Source: an uncultured Asticcacaulis sp. (GTDB lineage Bacteria; Pseudomonadota; Alphaproteobacteria; Caulobacterales; Caulobacteraceae). Taken from it: a stretch of DNA of 39,703 bases. This document shows positions 9,211-18,100 of the stretch, piece after piece; the first letter of the stretch is position 1, and the number at the start of each line of letters is the position of its first letter. The notes under the pieces were generated by a model. That model was not told the origin of the DNA. It did no database searches and saw only the letters and a list, made by a program, of their open reading frames with translations. Position numbers and translations under genes: made by a program. The DNA lies in assembly GCA_936940865.1 (NCBI GenBank), contig CAKZJB010000161.1, positions 1 through 39,703 of the forward strand, read 5' to 3'.

Positions 9211-10421
9211 GCAAAGAACGATTGGGCCTTGGCCACGGCTTCAGCCAGCACATCGATCTCCTGTTCGGTATTATATAGGGCGATGGAGGCACGCACGGTA
9301 GAGGTGACACCCAGCCGCGTCATCAGCGGCTCGGCGCAATGCGTGCCGGCGCGCACGGCGACATTGTAACGGTCCAGGATCTGCGCCACGTCGTGGGCAT
9401 GGGCCGAGCCGAGACTGAAGGTCAGGATCGAGCCCTTGCCTTCTGCCTCACCATGGACGCGTAAACTGTTGATTTGGGTCAGTGCGTCGTGAGCGCGCTT
9501 ATACAGCGCGTGCTCGTGCGCCATGATCTCGGACCGGTCGAACTGCGACAGCCAGTCGATGGCGGCCTTCAGCCCGATGACCTCGAGAATGGCCGGCGTA
9601 CCGGCCTCGAAGCGGTGCGGCGGCTCGTTCCAGGTGATCTTGTCCTTGGTGACGTGAGCGATCATCTCGCCTCCGCCCTGGTAAGGCGGCATGGCTTCGA
9701 GCAGTTCGGCACGGGCGTAGAGCACGCCCAGCCCCGTGGGCCCGTAGAGCTTATGCGCCGAGAAGGCGTAGAAGTCGGCCCCGAGCGCTTTCACGTCGAC
9801 AGGCATGTGCACCACGCCCTGGCAGCCGTCAACCATCAGCTTCGCGCCGATGGCATGGACCTTGGCGGCAATCGCCGGGATATCGTTGATCGTGCCGAGC
9901 ACATTCGACATGTGCGTAACCGCGACGACCTTCACTTCCGGCGTCAACATTGACTCGAAAGCGTCCATATCGAGGCTGCCGTCATCGCGGATCGGCACGT
10001 ATTTCAGGATCACACCGGACCGTTCGGCCAGCATGTACCACGGCACGATATTGGCGTGATGCTCCATCTCGGTCGTCAGGACGACGTCGCCGGCCTTGAG
10101 CCGTTGCCCGTACGAAAAGGCCACCAGGTTGACGGCCTCGGTGGCCGACTTGGTGAAGATGATTTCGTTGACGTCGGCATTGATGAAGCGCGCCACGGTC
10201 TCGCGGCCGGCCTCATAGGCATCGGTCGTCTCGTTGGCCAGGCGGTGCAGGCCGCGGTGGACGTTGGCGTAGGAATGGCGCATGGCGTGGCCCATGGCGT
10301 CGATGACCGCCGTGGGCTTTTGCGCGCTGGCGCCGCTGTCGAGATAGATCAACGGTTTATTGTTGATGATCCGCGACAGGATCGGGAAGTCGGCCCGGGC
10401 CTTGTCGACGTCAAACGGCAT
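9207..10421 (-). CDS. sufS: Cysteine desulfurase, SufS (group II)
   Basis: The 404-residue PLP enzyme takes sulfur from cysteine for cluster assembly on SufBCD. The PLP lysine is K224 in AFSAHKLYGPTG, the catalytic Cys is C362 in RAGTHCAEPL, and EMEHHANIVPW is the PLP-stacking His segment. RAGTHC and overall length mark it as group II, which normally needs SufE or SufU as sulfur acceptor; neither is encoded in this operon. The start at 10421 (MPFDVDKARADFP) overlaps the end of sufD by 11 nt; the longer upstream frame lies entirely inside sufD and lacks conservation. It is the second desulfurase of the operon, the other being the IscS/NifS-like gene at 13779. Confidence 0.95.
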   Translation of the reverse strand: MPFDVDKARADFPILSRIINNKPLIYLDSGASAQKPTAVIDAMGHAMRHSYANVHRGLHRLANETTDAYEAGRETVARFINADVNEIIFTKSATEAVNLVAFSYGQRLKAGDVVLTTEMEHHANIVPWYMLAERSGVILKYVPIRDDGSLDMDAFESMLTPEVKVVAVTHMSNVLGTINDIPAIAAKVHAIGAKLMVDGCQGVVHMPVDVKALGADFYAFSAHKLYGPTGLGVLYARAELLEAMPPYQGGGEMIAHVTKDKITWNEPPHRFEAGTPAILEVIGLKAAIDWLSQFDRSEIMAHEHALYKRAHDALTQINSLRVHGEAEGKGSILTFSLGSAHAHDVAQILDRYNVAVRAGTHCAEPLMTRLGVTSTVRASIALYNTEQEIDVLAEAVAKAQSFFA

Positions 10422-11376
10422 CGAAGCCTCCCGCCTTTTGTTCGAGGAAATCGAGCACGGTGGCGCGCAACGCCTCATCCGGGATCATGTCGGCGACCGG
10501 CATGACGAAGGCATGGGTCAGAAGCGCCCGCGCCTGGGTTTCGGTCATGCCGCGCGACATGCAGAAGAACAAAGCCTCTTCGTCAAGCGCGCCGATCGTA
10601 TTACCGTGGGCGCACTGTACGTCATCGGCATAGATCTCCAGCTCGGGCTTGGCTCGGACATGGGCGCCGTCGTTGAGCATCAATGCTTGATGGCGCATGC
10701 GGGCGTCGGTGCCGTCGGCGCCGCGCTCGACCAGGATGCGGCCCAGGAAGACGGCCGTGGCACTATCCTTGACCAGCCCCTTGATCAGCTGGCTGGTGAC
10801 GCCGTCGATCTCGGCGTGGCGGACGCGCGTCGTCAGGTCGAAATGGCGGCGGTCGCCGAGCAGGTAGGCGCCGTTCATCTCGACGACCGCGCCGTGGCCG
10901 GCGTGGTCGACGTGGGTCTCAAAGCGCTGGAACTTGGCACCGGTCGAAAAGACGTACTGGCGGAAGACACTGCCGGGCGCGGTATCAACCGTTGAGCGGC
11001 GGATCGATACGGCCTCTTCGGGTTCATCGAGCAGGACGACGCGGATAAGGGTCGCGCCTTCGCCCACAACGAGCTTGCGCGTGGAATTGGCAGCGTACTG
11101 ACCGTGGCCCGTATAGGTTTCGAACAGGATCAAGGTGTCACCGGCGGCAACCTTGATTTCGTCCGCGCCCTGGCTTCCGGCAATCGACAGCTTGCGCCCT
11201 TGCGTCACCGTCGTGATCGTCAGGCGGCCCTCGCCTTCGACGCGCTCGACGCTCGCCTCGCCGGGCTCAGGCGTGGCGCGCAAGGACCGGCCAAGGTCGG
11301 AATACTTCCAGTCCTCATCGCGCCGCGTCGGGTAGGTCAGCGGGTCATAGATATCTATGGCGTCCAATACGCTCAC
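10411..11376 (-). CDS. sufD: Fe-S cluster scaffold protein SufD
   Basis: SufD pairs with SufB and the ATPase SufC in the SufBCD complex where clusters form. The 321-residue product opens with the typical TRRDEDWKYSDLGRSL block. It carries QCAHGNTIGALDEEALFF near the C-terminus, the conserved region with the essential His of E. coli SufD, and MSRGMTETQAR after it. It is about 100 residues shorter than E. coli SufD, mostly through compact N-terminal and central parts. The frame is uninterrupted, so I read this as a short lineage form rather than a broken gene. It overlaps sufC by 4 nt (ATGA, 11373-11376) and sufS by 11 nt. Confidence 0.93.
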   Translation of the reverse strand: MSVLDAIDIYDPLTYPTRRDEDWKYSDLGRSLRATPEPGEASVERVEGEGRLTITTVTQGRKLSIAGSQGADEIKVAAGDTLILFETYTGHGQYAANSTRKLVVGEGATLIRVVLLDEPEEAVSIRRSTVDTAPGSVFRQYVFSTGAKFQRFETHVDHAGHGAVVEMNGAYLLGDRRHFDLTTRVRHAEIDGVTSQLIKGLVKDSATAVFLGRILVERGADGTDARMRHQALMLNDGAHVRAKPELEIYADDVQCAHGNTIGALDEEALFFCMSRGMTETQARALLTHAFVMPVADMIPDEALRATVLDFLEQKAGGFDAV

Positions 11377-12122
11377 GCCGCCACTCCCAGATATTCGTCG
11401 TAGCCTCGCGCTTCGAGTTCCAACGCCAGTTCCGGCCCGCCCGACTTGACGATGCGGCCGGCGACCAGGACATGGACGCGGTCGGGTTTGATATGGTCGA
11501 GCAATCGTTGATAGTGGGTGATGACCAGCATGCCCCGGTCGGGTGCGCGCAGGGCATTGACGCCGTCCGACACGACCTTCAGCGCGTCGATATCGAGCCC
11601 GCTATCGGTTTCGTCAAGGATCAGGAATTTCGGCTGCAGCATGGCCATCTGCAGGACCTCCATGCGCTTCTTTTCACCGCCAGAGAAACCGACATTCAGG
11701 GGGCGCTTCAGCATGTCCATGTCGATCTTCAGGGATTTCGCAACCTCGCGGACTTTCTTCAGGAAGTCCGGCGCGGTGACCTCGTCCTCGCCGCGCAGCT
11801 TGCGCTGGCTGTTCAGCGCCGTGCGCAGGAAGGTCAGGGCCGGCACGCCCGGGATTTCGAGCGGATACTGGAAGGACAGGTAGAGGCCCGCAGCGGCGCG
11901 TTCGTGCACTTCCTTTTCCAGCAGGTCCTCGCCGTTAAAGGTGACGCTTCCGCCGGTGACGTCGTAGTTGGGACGCCCCGCCAGCGAATAGCCGAGCGTC
12001 GACTTGCCGGCACCGTTCGGGCCCATGATGGCGTGGACTTCGCCGGCCGGCACGTCGAGCGTCAGGCCCTTGAGGATAGTCTTGGCGTCCACGGAGACGG
12101 TGAGGTTTTGGATATTCAGCAT
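11373..12122 (-). CDS. sufC: SUF system ATPase SufC
   Basis: The 249-residue ABC-type ATPase binds SufB and SufD and powers the conformational change that exposes the cluster site. Walker A is GPNGAGKS (34-41), the signature is GFSGGEKKRMEV, Walker B is FLILDETDSGLDID, and the switch His is in VITHYQRL. The start at 12122 (MLNIQNLTV) is the conserved SufC N-terminus; the open frame continues upstream only because the inserted repeat happens to lack stops. No convincing Shine-Dalgarno precedes the ATG. Unlike the other junctions in the operon, sufC is separated from sufB by 190 bp containing a family 1 repeat, so its translation cannot be coupled to sufB. Confidence 0.95.
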   Translation of the reverse strand: MLNIQNLTVSVDAKTILKGLTLDVPAGEVHAIMGPNGAGKSTLGYSLAGRPNYDVTGGSVTFNGEDLLEKEVHERAAAGLYLSFQYPLEIPGVPALTFLRTALNSQRKLRGEDEVTAPDFLKKVREVAKSLKIDMDMLKRPLNVGFSGGEKKRMEVLQMAMLQPKFLILDETDSGLDIDALKVVSDGVNALRAPDRGMLVITHYQRLLDHIKPDRVHVLVAGRIVKSGGPELALELEARGYDEYLGVAA

Positions 12123-12162
12123 GGACGTTGGTCTCGATAAAAACGGTCGGCAGTGACGGGGT

Positions 12163-12300
12163 TCTCCTCCCCATCGCAGATGGGGAGGTGGATCACCCGG
12201 AGCTTTAGCGAAGGGTGAGACGGAGGGGGCGAAGCTAAAGGAAGAAGACCCCTCCACCCCTTCGGGGCGGTCCCCCTCCCCATTTTCAATGGGGAGGAGA
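12163..12300. repeat. Family 1 dispersed inverted-repeat element inside the suf operon (copy 2)
   Basis: The outer arms TCTCCTCCCCAT (12163-12174) and ATGGGGAGGAGA (12289-12300) are exact reverse complements. Inside, CCTCCCCATC-gca-GATGGGGAGG forms one hairpin and CACCCCTTCGGGGCGG another. GAGACGGAGGGGG and TTTAGCGAAGGGTGAG match the right half of the copy at 19394. It lies between sufB and sufC, on the transcribed path of the operon. Confidence 0.85.
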
Positions 12301-12312
12301 AAGGTGCGTTGG

Positions 12313-13779
12313 TCATCCCACACTCCCCTCAAGACTGATGGCCACAAGCTTCTGGGCCTCGACGGCGAATTCCATCGGCAGTTCCTGCAGCACGTCGCGG
12401 ACGAAGCCATTGACCAGCAGGGCCACAGCCTCTTCCTGGGATAACCCGCGCTGCATGGCGTAAAAAAGCTGGTCTTCCGACAGGCGCGTCGTCGTCGCCT
12501 CGTGCTCGAACTGCGCCTTGGCCGTATCGCTCTCGACGTAAGGCACGGTGTGGGCCGCGCACGTCTTGCCGATCAAAAGGCTGTCGCACTGGGTGAAGTT
12601 GCGCGCGCCCGACGCCTTGGCATGCGCCGAGACCAGGCCGCGATAGGTGTTGGTCGACTTGCCGGCCGACACGCCCTTGCTGATGATGCGCGAGCGCGTG
12701 TTCTTGCCCAGATGGATCATCTTGGTGCCGGTATCGGCCTGCTGCGCGCCGTTGGTGACGGCGATCGAATAGAACTCGCCGACGCTGTCGTCGCCGCGCA
12801 GGATGCACGACGGGTATTTCCAGGTGACGTTAGAGCCCGTTTCGACCTGGGTCCACGACACCTTCGAGCGCGGCCCGCGGCAGTCGGCGCGCTTGGTGAC
12901 GAAGTTGTAGATGCCGCCCTTGCCCTCGGCGTCGCCGGGGTACCAGTTCTGCACGGTCGAATATTTGATATTGGCATCATCGAGCGCGACCAGCTCGACC
13001 ACGGCAGCGTGCAACTGGTTTTCGTCGCGCTGCGGCGCCGTGCAGCCTTCCAGATACGACACATAGGCGCCCTTGTCGGCGATGATGAGCGTCCGTTCGA
13101 ACTGGCCGGTGTTTTCGGCATTGATGCGGAAATAGGTCGACAGCTCCATCGGGCAGCGCACGCCCGGCGGGACATAGACGAAAGACCCGTCGGAAAAGAC
13201 CGCCGAATTGAGCGCCGCGAAATAGTTGTCCGACACCGGCACGACCGAACCGAGATACTGACGCACCAGATCAGGATATTCGCGCAAGGCCTCAGAAATC
13301 GAACAGAAAATGACGCCGGCCTTTTTCAGTTCTTCCTTGAAGGTCGTGACCACCGACACAGAGTCGAAAACCGCGTCGACGGCGTATTTGGGCGCGCCTT
13401 CGACGCCGGCCAGCACCATCTGTTCCTTCAGCGGAATGCCGAGCTTCTCATAGGTCTTGAGGATTTCCGGGTCGATCTCGTCGAGCGACTTCGGCCCCTC
13501 CTTCTTCTTGGGGGCAGCGTAGTAGTAAAGGTCCTGGTAGTCGACCGGCTCGTATTTCACCTTGGCCCAGGTCGGCTCATCCATCGATTGCCAGCGCTCG
13601 AAGGCCTTCAGGCGCCAGTCGAGCATCCATTCGGGCTCGCCCTTCTTCTCCGAGATAAAGCGCACGATATCGGCGTTCAGCCCCTTGGGGGCGAACTCGG
13701 TTTCGATATCGGTGACGAAGCCGTGCTCGTAGGTTTCGAGCCTGGCCACCGTATCGATCGTCTCTTTAACCGCAGCCAT
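12313..13779 (-). CDS. sufB: Fe-S cluster scaffold protein SufB
   Basis: The 488-residue SufB is the core scaffold subunit of SufBCD. Characteristic segments are [17 protein letters not shown] (about 47-63), [55 protein letters not shown], and [10 protein letters not shown] with the C-terminal Cys matching the assembly Cys of E. coli SufB, followed by the E-rich region [15 protein letters not shown]. The length is normal. Its ATG overlaps the TGA of the upstream desulfurase gene by one base (TGATG at 13779), a coupling arrangement. A family 1 repeat follows before sufC. All key residues known from the family are present. Confidence 0.96.
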   Translation of the reverse strand: MAAVKETIDTVARLETYEHGFVTDIETEFAPKGLNADIVRFISEKKGEPEWMLDWRLKAFERWQSMDEPTWAKVKYEPVDYQDLYYYAAPKKKEGPKSLDEIDPEILKTYEKLGIPLKEQMVLAGVEGAPKYAVDAVFDSVSVVTTFKEELKKAGVIFCSISEALREYPDLVRQYLGSVVPVSDNYFAALNSAVFSDGSFVYVPPGVRCPMELSTYFRINAENTGQFERTLIIADKGAYVSYLEGCTAPQRDENQLHAAVVELVALDDANIKYSTVQNWYPGDAEGKGGIYNFVTKRADCRGPRSKVSWTQVETGSNVTWKYPSCILRGDDSVGEFYSIAVTNGAQQADTGTKMIHLGKNTRSRIISKGVSAGKSTNTYRGLVSAHAKASGARNFTQCDSLLIGKTCAAHTVPYVESDTAKAQFEHEATTTRLSEDQLFYAMQRGLSQEEAVALLVNGFVRDVLQELPMEFAVEAQKLVAISLEGSVG

Positions 13780-14909
13780 CAGGCCTGTTCCTTTACCGGC
13801 GCCTTCGCATGGCGCTTCAAATACATTTCATAACCTTTTGACCAGGCATCGTAAAAACGATCCCAGTCTGCCGGCGTCGTCGTCCAGCCGGACGAAACGC
13901 GCAACACCTTGTCGGCCATCTCCGGCAAACCCATGGCCGCGACAACGCGGCTCGACTTGACCTTGCCCGACGAACAGGCCGAGCCCGAGCTGACGCAAAC
14001 GCCCGCCATGTCCATCTGGATCAGTTGCAGGTTGGACACCCAGTGCGGCTGAACCATCGCCAGAATGCCCGGCACGCGCGGTGCGTCCGCCCCCAATATG
14101 GTGACGCCAAGCGCCGCAAGCGAGGCCTCGACCGCGCTTTGCGCTGCGCTTACGGCTTCATCGATGCCTTGGCAAGCCTGAACCGCCGCCGCAAAGCCGG
14201 CGATCCCGGGTACATTTTCGGTGCCGGCGCGCAGGCCCAGTTCCTGGCCGCCGCCGACGATCAAGGGCTTGATCACGCGGTCGCGCTCATAGACCAGCGC
14301 ACCCACGCCCTGCCCGCCGCCGACCTTGTGCGCCGACAGGCTCAGCGATTGCGCGCCCAGGCCAACGAAATCGATATCGACCTTGCCGAGCGCCTGCACG
14401 GCATCGACGTGCAGCCAGCCGTCGTGCGCCGCGACGATCGCCGCAGCCCGCGCGATATCCGAAATCACGCCGGTTTCGTTATTGGCCAGCATCAGGGCAA
14501 CGAAGGGCCGCCCTTCGGTATTCGCCAGGATTCCCGCCAAAGCTTCGAGGTCGGCTTGCCCGTTCGCCGTCAAAGGCACGGTCTCGACCGGCCGGCCAAC
14601 AGCGGATGCGCCCGCAAAGACGCTGTCATGTTCACCCTTCGACACTGCAACGTAATCGAAGTCGCGCGCCTGAAGGAGCGCCAGGGCGTTAGCCTCCGTG
14701 CCACCCGACGTAAAGACCAGCCCCGCCTGACCGGTTGCGTTCAAAACATTCAAAATCGCCGCGCGCGCGTCCTCGACCACGATCCTGGCCTTGCGCCCGA
14801 CCCCATGAACCGACGACGGATTGCCGCCCTGATCCGCCACGCGCAGAAACGCCTCGCGCGCTTCGGGGCGCAGCGGCGACGTCGCGGCATGGTCCAGATA
14901 GACGCTCAC
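13779..14909 (-). CDS. Cysteine desulfurase, IscS/NifS type (group I)
   Basis: The 376-residue PLP-dependent desulfurase sits between iscR and sufB. It begins [14 protein letters not shown], has the PLP lysine K195 in [12 protein letters not shown], the substrate-binding [13 protein letters not shown], and the sulfur-carrying Cys C312 in [10 protein letters not shown], all group I (IscS/NifS) hallmarks. It is thus a different class from the SufS encoded downstream. Such iscR-iscS-sufBCDS-sufT-sufA operons are usual in alphaproteobacteria; this enzyme probably also supplies sulfur for other routes such as tRNA thiolation (inference). Its start directly abuts the iscR stop and it overlaps sufB by one base. 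iscS would be a reasonable symbol, but the gene belongs to a suf operon, so I leave it unnamed. Confidence 0.93.
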   Translation of the reverse strand: MSVYLDHAATSPLRPEAREAFLRVADQGGNPSSVHGVGRKARIVVEDARAAILNVLNATGQAGLVFTSGGTEANALALLQARDFDYVAVSKGEHDSVFAGASAVGRPVETVPLTANGQADLEALAGILANTEGRPFVALMLANNETGVISDIARAAAIVAAHDGWLHVDAVQALGKVDIDFVGLGAQSLSLSAHKVGGGQGVGALVYERDRVIKPLIVGGGQELGLRAGTENVPGIAGFAAAVQACQGIDEAVSAAQSAVEASLAALGVTILGADAPRVPGILAMVQPHWVSNLQLIQMDMAGVCVSSGSACSSGKVKSSRVVAAMGLPEMADKVLRVSSGWTTTPADWDRFYDAWSKGYEMYLKRHAKAPVKEQA

Positions 14910-15428
14910 TCAGGCCTCCAACAAGGAATGCAAGGGCTCGGGCGCGGTGATGCGCACCGTCTTGCGCGTACGCTTGCGGATGACGTCCTCAAGCGACACC
15001 TGGCTCAGGTAATCGTGGATGGCGACGCCCAGATCTTCCCACAGATTGTGCGTCAGGCAGCGCTGGCCGCCCGGCATGCAGCCGATTTCACGCGCTGCCG
15101 CCTCCTTGCCCAGGCGCTTGTTGGCGCCCAGCTTGTTCGAAGTCAGCTCGCAGCGCGTCGCCTTGATAGGCTCATCCACCGCCAGCACGATTTCGGAGAC
15201 GTAGAGGGTCTCGGCGCCACGCGAAAGCGTATAGCCGCCACCGGGACCGCGCGCGCTTTTGACCAGGCCGGCCTTGCGCAGGCGGGCGAAGAGCTGTTCC
15301 AGGTAGGACAGGGAAATCTGCTGCCGGTCGGAAATCTCCGACAAGGAGATCGGCCGGCCGTTCTGGGCGTTCAAGGCCAGGTCGGTCATGGCCATGACGG
15401 CGTAACGTCCCTTTGTCGAAAGGCGCAT
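14910..15428 (-). CDS. iscR: Rrf2 family Fe-S regulator, IscR-like
   Basis: The 172-residue repressor heads the SUF operon and should sense Fe-S sufficiency. The winged-helix Rrf2 start MRLSTKGRYAVMAMTDLAL and the wing RGPGGGYTLSR are clear. Cluster ligands are C93, C117, C124 and H127 (in CLTHNLW). In E. coli IscR the spacing is Cys-x5-Cys-x5-Cys-x2-His; here it is Cys-x23-Cys-x6-Cys-x2-His, so a roughly 18-residue basic insert separates the first ligand. The insert may be a lineage feature that alters cluster stability or ligation. The promoter lies in the 191-bp divergent region shared with the hydrolase gene at 15620; a likely site is at 15543-15571. Confidence 0.93.
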   Translation of the reverse strand: MRLSTKGRYAVMAMTDLALNAQNGRPISLSEISDRQQISLSYLEQLFARLRKAGLVKSARGPGGGYTLSRGAETLYVSEIVLAVDEPIKATRCELTSNKLGANKRLGKEAAAREIGCMPGGQRCLTHNLWEDLGVAIHDYLSQVSLEDVIRKRTRKTVRITAPEPLHSLLEA

Positions 15429-15542
15429 GTAATTTCCGATCCCGGAGTGATGGCAAATTACGGACCGGTTGCAAAAACCTGCGCAAAGCCAAATCTTTGT
15501 GCTAAGAGGCGCGATCCGTCGCCTGCTCGAGGGTTCGGTTGG

Positions 15543-15571
15543 AATCTACTAATTCCGACTAAAACAATCAA
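15543..15571 (-). promoter_or_regulatory. Putative iscR-suf operon promoter
   Basis: On the minus strand TTGATT (15571-15566) and TAGATT (15548-15543) are separated by 17 bp, each matching 4 of 6 sigma-70 consensus bases. The A/T-rich spacer and an overlapping GGAAT-N6-ATTCC inverted repeat (15541-15556) could hold an IscR or iron-regulator site. It lies about 115 bp upstream of the iscR start. The assignment is inference. Confidence 0.45.
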
Positions 15572-15619
15572 GTATTTGGGCGCGTGCACTGCAAAATTTT
15601 TGAAATTCAAGGTGATTGA

Positions 15620-16270
15620 ATGCCTGAAGTCATTATGGCCGGAGCCGCCGGACGCATCGAAGCCCGTTATAGCCAGGGCAAGAGCGAGAATGCGCCGATC
15701 GCGCTGATCCTGCACCCGCATCCCAAGGCGGGCGGCCATATGAACAACCCCGTCACGGTCCAGCTCTTCCACCTGTTCATGACGCGCGGCTTTTCGGTCC
15801 TGCGCTTCAACTTCCGCGGCGTGCAGAAGAGCCAGGGCGAATTCGATTCGGGCGTGGGCGAACTGGCCGACGCGGCGACCGCGCTCGACTGGCTGCAGTC
15901 CAAGAACCCGACGGCGTCGCAGTTCTGGGTCGCCGGCTACGATTTCGGCGCCTATATCGGCATGCAACTGCTGATGCGCCGCCCGGAAACCGACGGCTTC
16001 ATCTCGGTGTCGCCGCCGACCAACGCCTACGATTTCAGCTTCCTGGCCCCCTGCCCGGCGTCCGGCATGTTCCTGCACGGCGGTTCGGATACCATCGTGC
16101 CGACGGCGGAAGTCGACCGCGTCGTCGCCAAGCTGCGCACGCAGAAGGGCATCACGATCGACCACGAAGTCGTCGACGAAGCCAACCACTTCTGGACCGA
16201 TCGCCTTTTCGAAGTCGAACAGCGCGTCGGCGCCTATATCGACCGCCGCATGGCCGGTTCGAAAGAATAA
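15620..16270 (+). CDS. Alpha/beta hydrolase-like protein with Asp at the nucleophile position
   Basis: The 216-residue protein belongs to a small dienelactone-hydrolase-like group common in alphaproteobacteria (HPHPKAGG oxyanion segment near residue 32, RFNFRGVQKSQGEFD, FLAPCPASG). The nucleophile elbow reads GYDFG (106-110), so D108 (codon GAT) stands where the family normally has Ser in GxSxG. D157 (HGGSDTIVP) and H190 (EANHFW) could complete a triad. Changing Ser to GAT needs more than one base change, so a simple read error is unlikely. It may use an Asp nucleophile as dehalogenases do, or may be non-catalytic. AAGGTGA at 15609-15615 supports the start. It precedes another hydrolase by 4 bp and is probably co-transcribed with it. 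Its substrate is unknown. Confidence 0.85.
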   Translation: MPEVIMAGAAGRIEARYSQGKSENAPIALILHPHPKAGGHMNNPVTVQLFHLFMTRGFSVLRFNFRGVQKSQGEFDSGVGELADAATALDWLQSKNPTASQFWVAGYDFGAYIGMQLLMRRPETDGFISVSPPTNAYDFSFLAPCPASGMFLHGGSDTIVPTAEVDRVVAKLRTQKGITIDHEVVDEANHFWTDRLFEVEQRVGAYIDRRMAGSKE

Positions 16271-16274
16271 CCCC

Positions 16275-16874
16275 ATGTCCGCGCGGGTCTTTTTCCTGCC
16301 CGGCGTGGGCGGGGACCCGCGTTTCTGGCAGCCTGCCGGCGATCTGTTGCCGAACCTGGAGCAGGTCCATTTCGGCTGGCCGGGGCTCGGCGCCAATCCG
16401 CCCGATCCGGCCGTCAATTCGTACGAAGATCTTATTGGCTTGATGGTCGCCCGTTTCGACGGCCGGTACGTCGATCTGGTCGCCCAGTCGATGGGCGGGG
16501 CTTTGGCCATGACGATGGCCCTGCGCTACCCCGACATCGTCCGCCGCCTTGTCCTCACGGTCACTGCCGGCGGCATGGATATCTCAAGGCTAGGCGCGAC
16601 GGACTGGCGAACGGAATATCGCCGCGAATTCCCGTCTGTGGCCGATTGGGTCATGGACCAGCGCCCCGATGTTTCGGACCGCCTGGCGGACATTCGCCAG
16701 CCAACGCTTCTGCTGTGGGGCGACGACGATCCGATCAGCCCCGTTGCCGTCGGCGAGTATCTGCAATCCCGATTGCCGGACGCCCGCCTTCACATCGTCA
16801 AAGGCGGCCAACACGACCTGGCACGCACCCACGCGGCCGAAATCGCGCCGCTTATCGCTGCGCACTTACGCTGA
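16275..16874 (+). CDS. Small alpha/beta-fold hydrolase
   Basis: The 199-residue alpha/beta hydrolase has the N-terminal FLPGVGGDPRFW oxyanion segment, a nucleophile elbow AQSMGG (S72; the first Gly is Ala), an acidic residue in LLWGDDDPISP (about 150-152) and a His in KGGQHDLARTH (H180), so the triad looks complete. There is no signal peptide, so it is probably cytoplasmic. It starts 4 bp after the preceding hydrolase gene, which lacks a Ser nucleophile, making the pair look like a two-gene operon with one intact and one altered hydrolase. Its 3' end overlaps the convergent anmK by 9 bp. Esterase or lipase activity is the default guess; the substrate is unknown. Confidence 0.85.
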   Translation: MSARVFFLPGVGGDPRFWQPAGDLLPNLEQVHFGWPGLGANPPDPAVNSYEDLIGLMVARFDGRYVDLVAQSMGGALAMTMALRYPDIVRRLVLTVTAGGMDISRLGATDWRTEYRREFPSVADWVMDQRPDVSDRLADIRQPTLLLWGDDDPISPVAVGEYLQSRLPDARLHIVKGGQHDLARTHAAEIAPLIAAHLR

Positions 16875-18017
16875 AGCCAGTATCTTCCGCGCCAGTGGCT
16901 TGAAGAGATTGCCGCCGGTCAGCGGCGCTTTCACGCCGGTCGTGCCGGGGAACGAAATCGGCAGGCCTTTCAGCGACCGCGCGGCCATATAGGCAAAGGC
17001 CTCGGCCTCGATCGCCCCGCCACGCCAGCCGAGCTCTTCCGCGGCAATGACGCGCGCTGGCGCCAGGCGCTCGCGGATTTGCGACACCAGGAAAGTATTC
17101 TGCCGTCCGCCGCCGGCCAGGATGACCGTTTCCGGCTTCGCGCCGACCAGGGCAATGCCCGCCATCAGGCTTTCGACCGTAAAGGCCGACAGGGTCGCCA
17201 TGCCGTCTTCGACGCTTAAGGACTGCACGCCCTCGAGCGTAAAATCGTAGCGGTCGAGCGACTTGGGCGCCGAAGCCTTGAAATAGGCATGGCTCATGTA
17301 TTGGTTCAGGATATCGGCGGAAACCTTTCCGGACGCGGCGATCTGGCCTTCGTGGTCGTAGTCGCCGCGATTATGCAGCCGCATCCACTGATCCATCAAT
17401 CCGTTGGCCGGGCCTGTATCGAGCGCCGTCAGGTTCTGGTCCGCGTCGATCAGGGTGATGTTGGCGACGCCGCCAAGATTGACGACCACGACCGGCAGCT
17501 CAAGCCCGGCCTTCTGCGCCAGCGCCCGGTGATAGACCGGCGCCAGGGGCGCCGCCTCGCCGCCCGCCTGGATATCGGCCTGGCGAAAGTCGCAGACGAC
17601 ATCGACGCCGGTCAGGTCGGCCAGCGCCTGACCGTCGAACAGTTGCACCGTCCGGCCGGGCACACCGGCCTTGGGGCGTTCGTGCAAAACGGTCTGGCCG
17701 TGCACGCCCATGGCGTCGAGATCGTTGTAACTTAAGCCATTGGCCGTCAGAAAGGCGTGTGAAGACTCGGCATGCCATTCGACCAGGCGTTTACGCGCCT
17801 CGGCGAAAATGGCGGGTTCCTCCGCGCCGCGCGGCCATTTCAGCGCCGCCCTGACCGTGTCCTCCAGAAGCGCGCGCACAGCCGAAGGCATCGGCTTTTC
17901 CGCCCACGGCCCAAAGTCGAGCCTGGCTTCACCATCGGTGTCGATGATCGCCATATCGATGCCGTCCAGCGACGTCCCGGTCATGAACCCTAAGACTTTC
18001 AATGTGGCGTTCGTCAT
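16866..18017 (-). CDS. anmK: Anhydro-N-acetylmuramic acid kinase
   Basis: The 383-residue kinase phosphorylates and opens 1,6-anhydro-MurNAc released during cell-wall turnover, giving MurNAc-6-phosphate for recycling. The family motif [12 protein letters not shown] lies at 10-21, the Asp/Gly-rich ATP-binding features follow, GVHGQTVLH is the catalytic-base region, and [13 protein letters not shown] and [12 protein letters not shown] complete the ASKHA-type fold. The length is close to the E. coli enzyme (about 369). It is convergent with the hydrolase pair, overlapping by 9 bp, and divergent from tyrS, as is common in alphaproteobacteria. MurQ and other recycling genes are not in the window. 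Confidence 0.95.
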   Translation of the reverse strand: MTNATLKVLGFMTGTSLDGIDMAIIDTDGEARLDFGPWAEKPMPSAVRALLEDTVRAALKWPRGAEEPAIFAEARKRLVEWHAESSHAFLTANGLSYNDLDAMGVHGQTVLHERPKAGVPGRTVQLFDGQALADLTGVDVVCDFRQADIQAGGEAAPLAPVYHRALAQKAGLELPVVVVNLGGVANITLIDADQNLTALDTGPANGLMDQWMRLHNRGDYDHEGQIAASGKVSADILNQYMSHAYFKASAPKSLDRYDFTLEGVQSLSVEDGMATLSAFTVESLMAGIALVGAKPETVILAGGGRQNTFLVSQIRERLAPARVIAAEELGWRGGAIEAEAFAYMAARSLKGLPISFPGTTGVKAPLTGGNLFKPLARKILASA

Positions 18018-18100
18018 TTTCGCGTCGCGCTCTTGACTATGGGGGGCATAAAAGGCGAGAGACCTACCCTCGTTTTTCGAACCGATACTGCACCCAAATC

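Noticed and set aside
10411-11376. Short SufD as a possible truncated gene
   Set aside because: The frame is intact, the N-terminal WKYSDL block and C-terminal HGNTIG block are both present, and gene overlaps are preserved.
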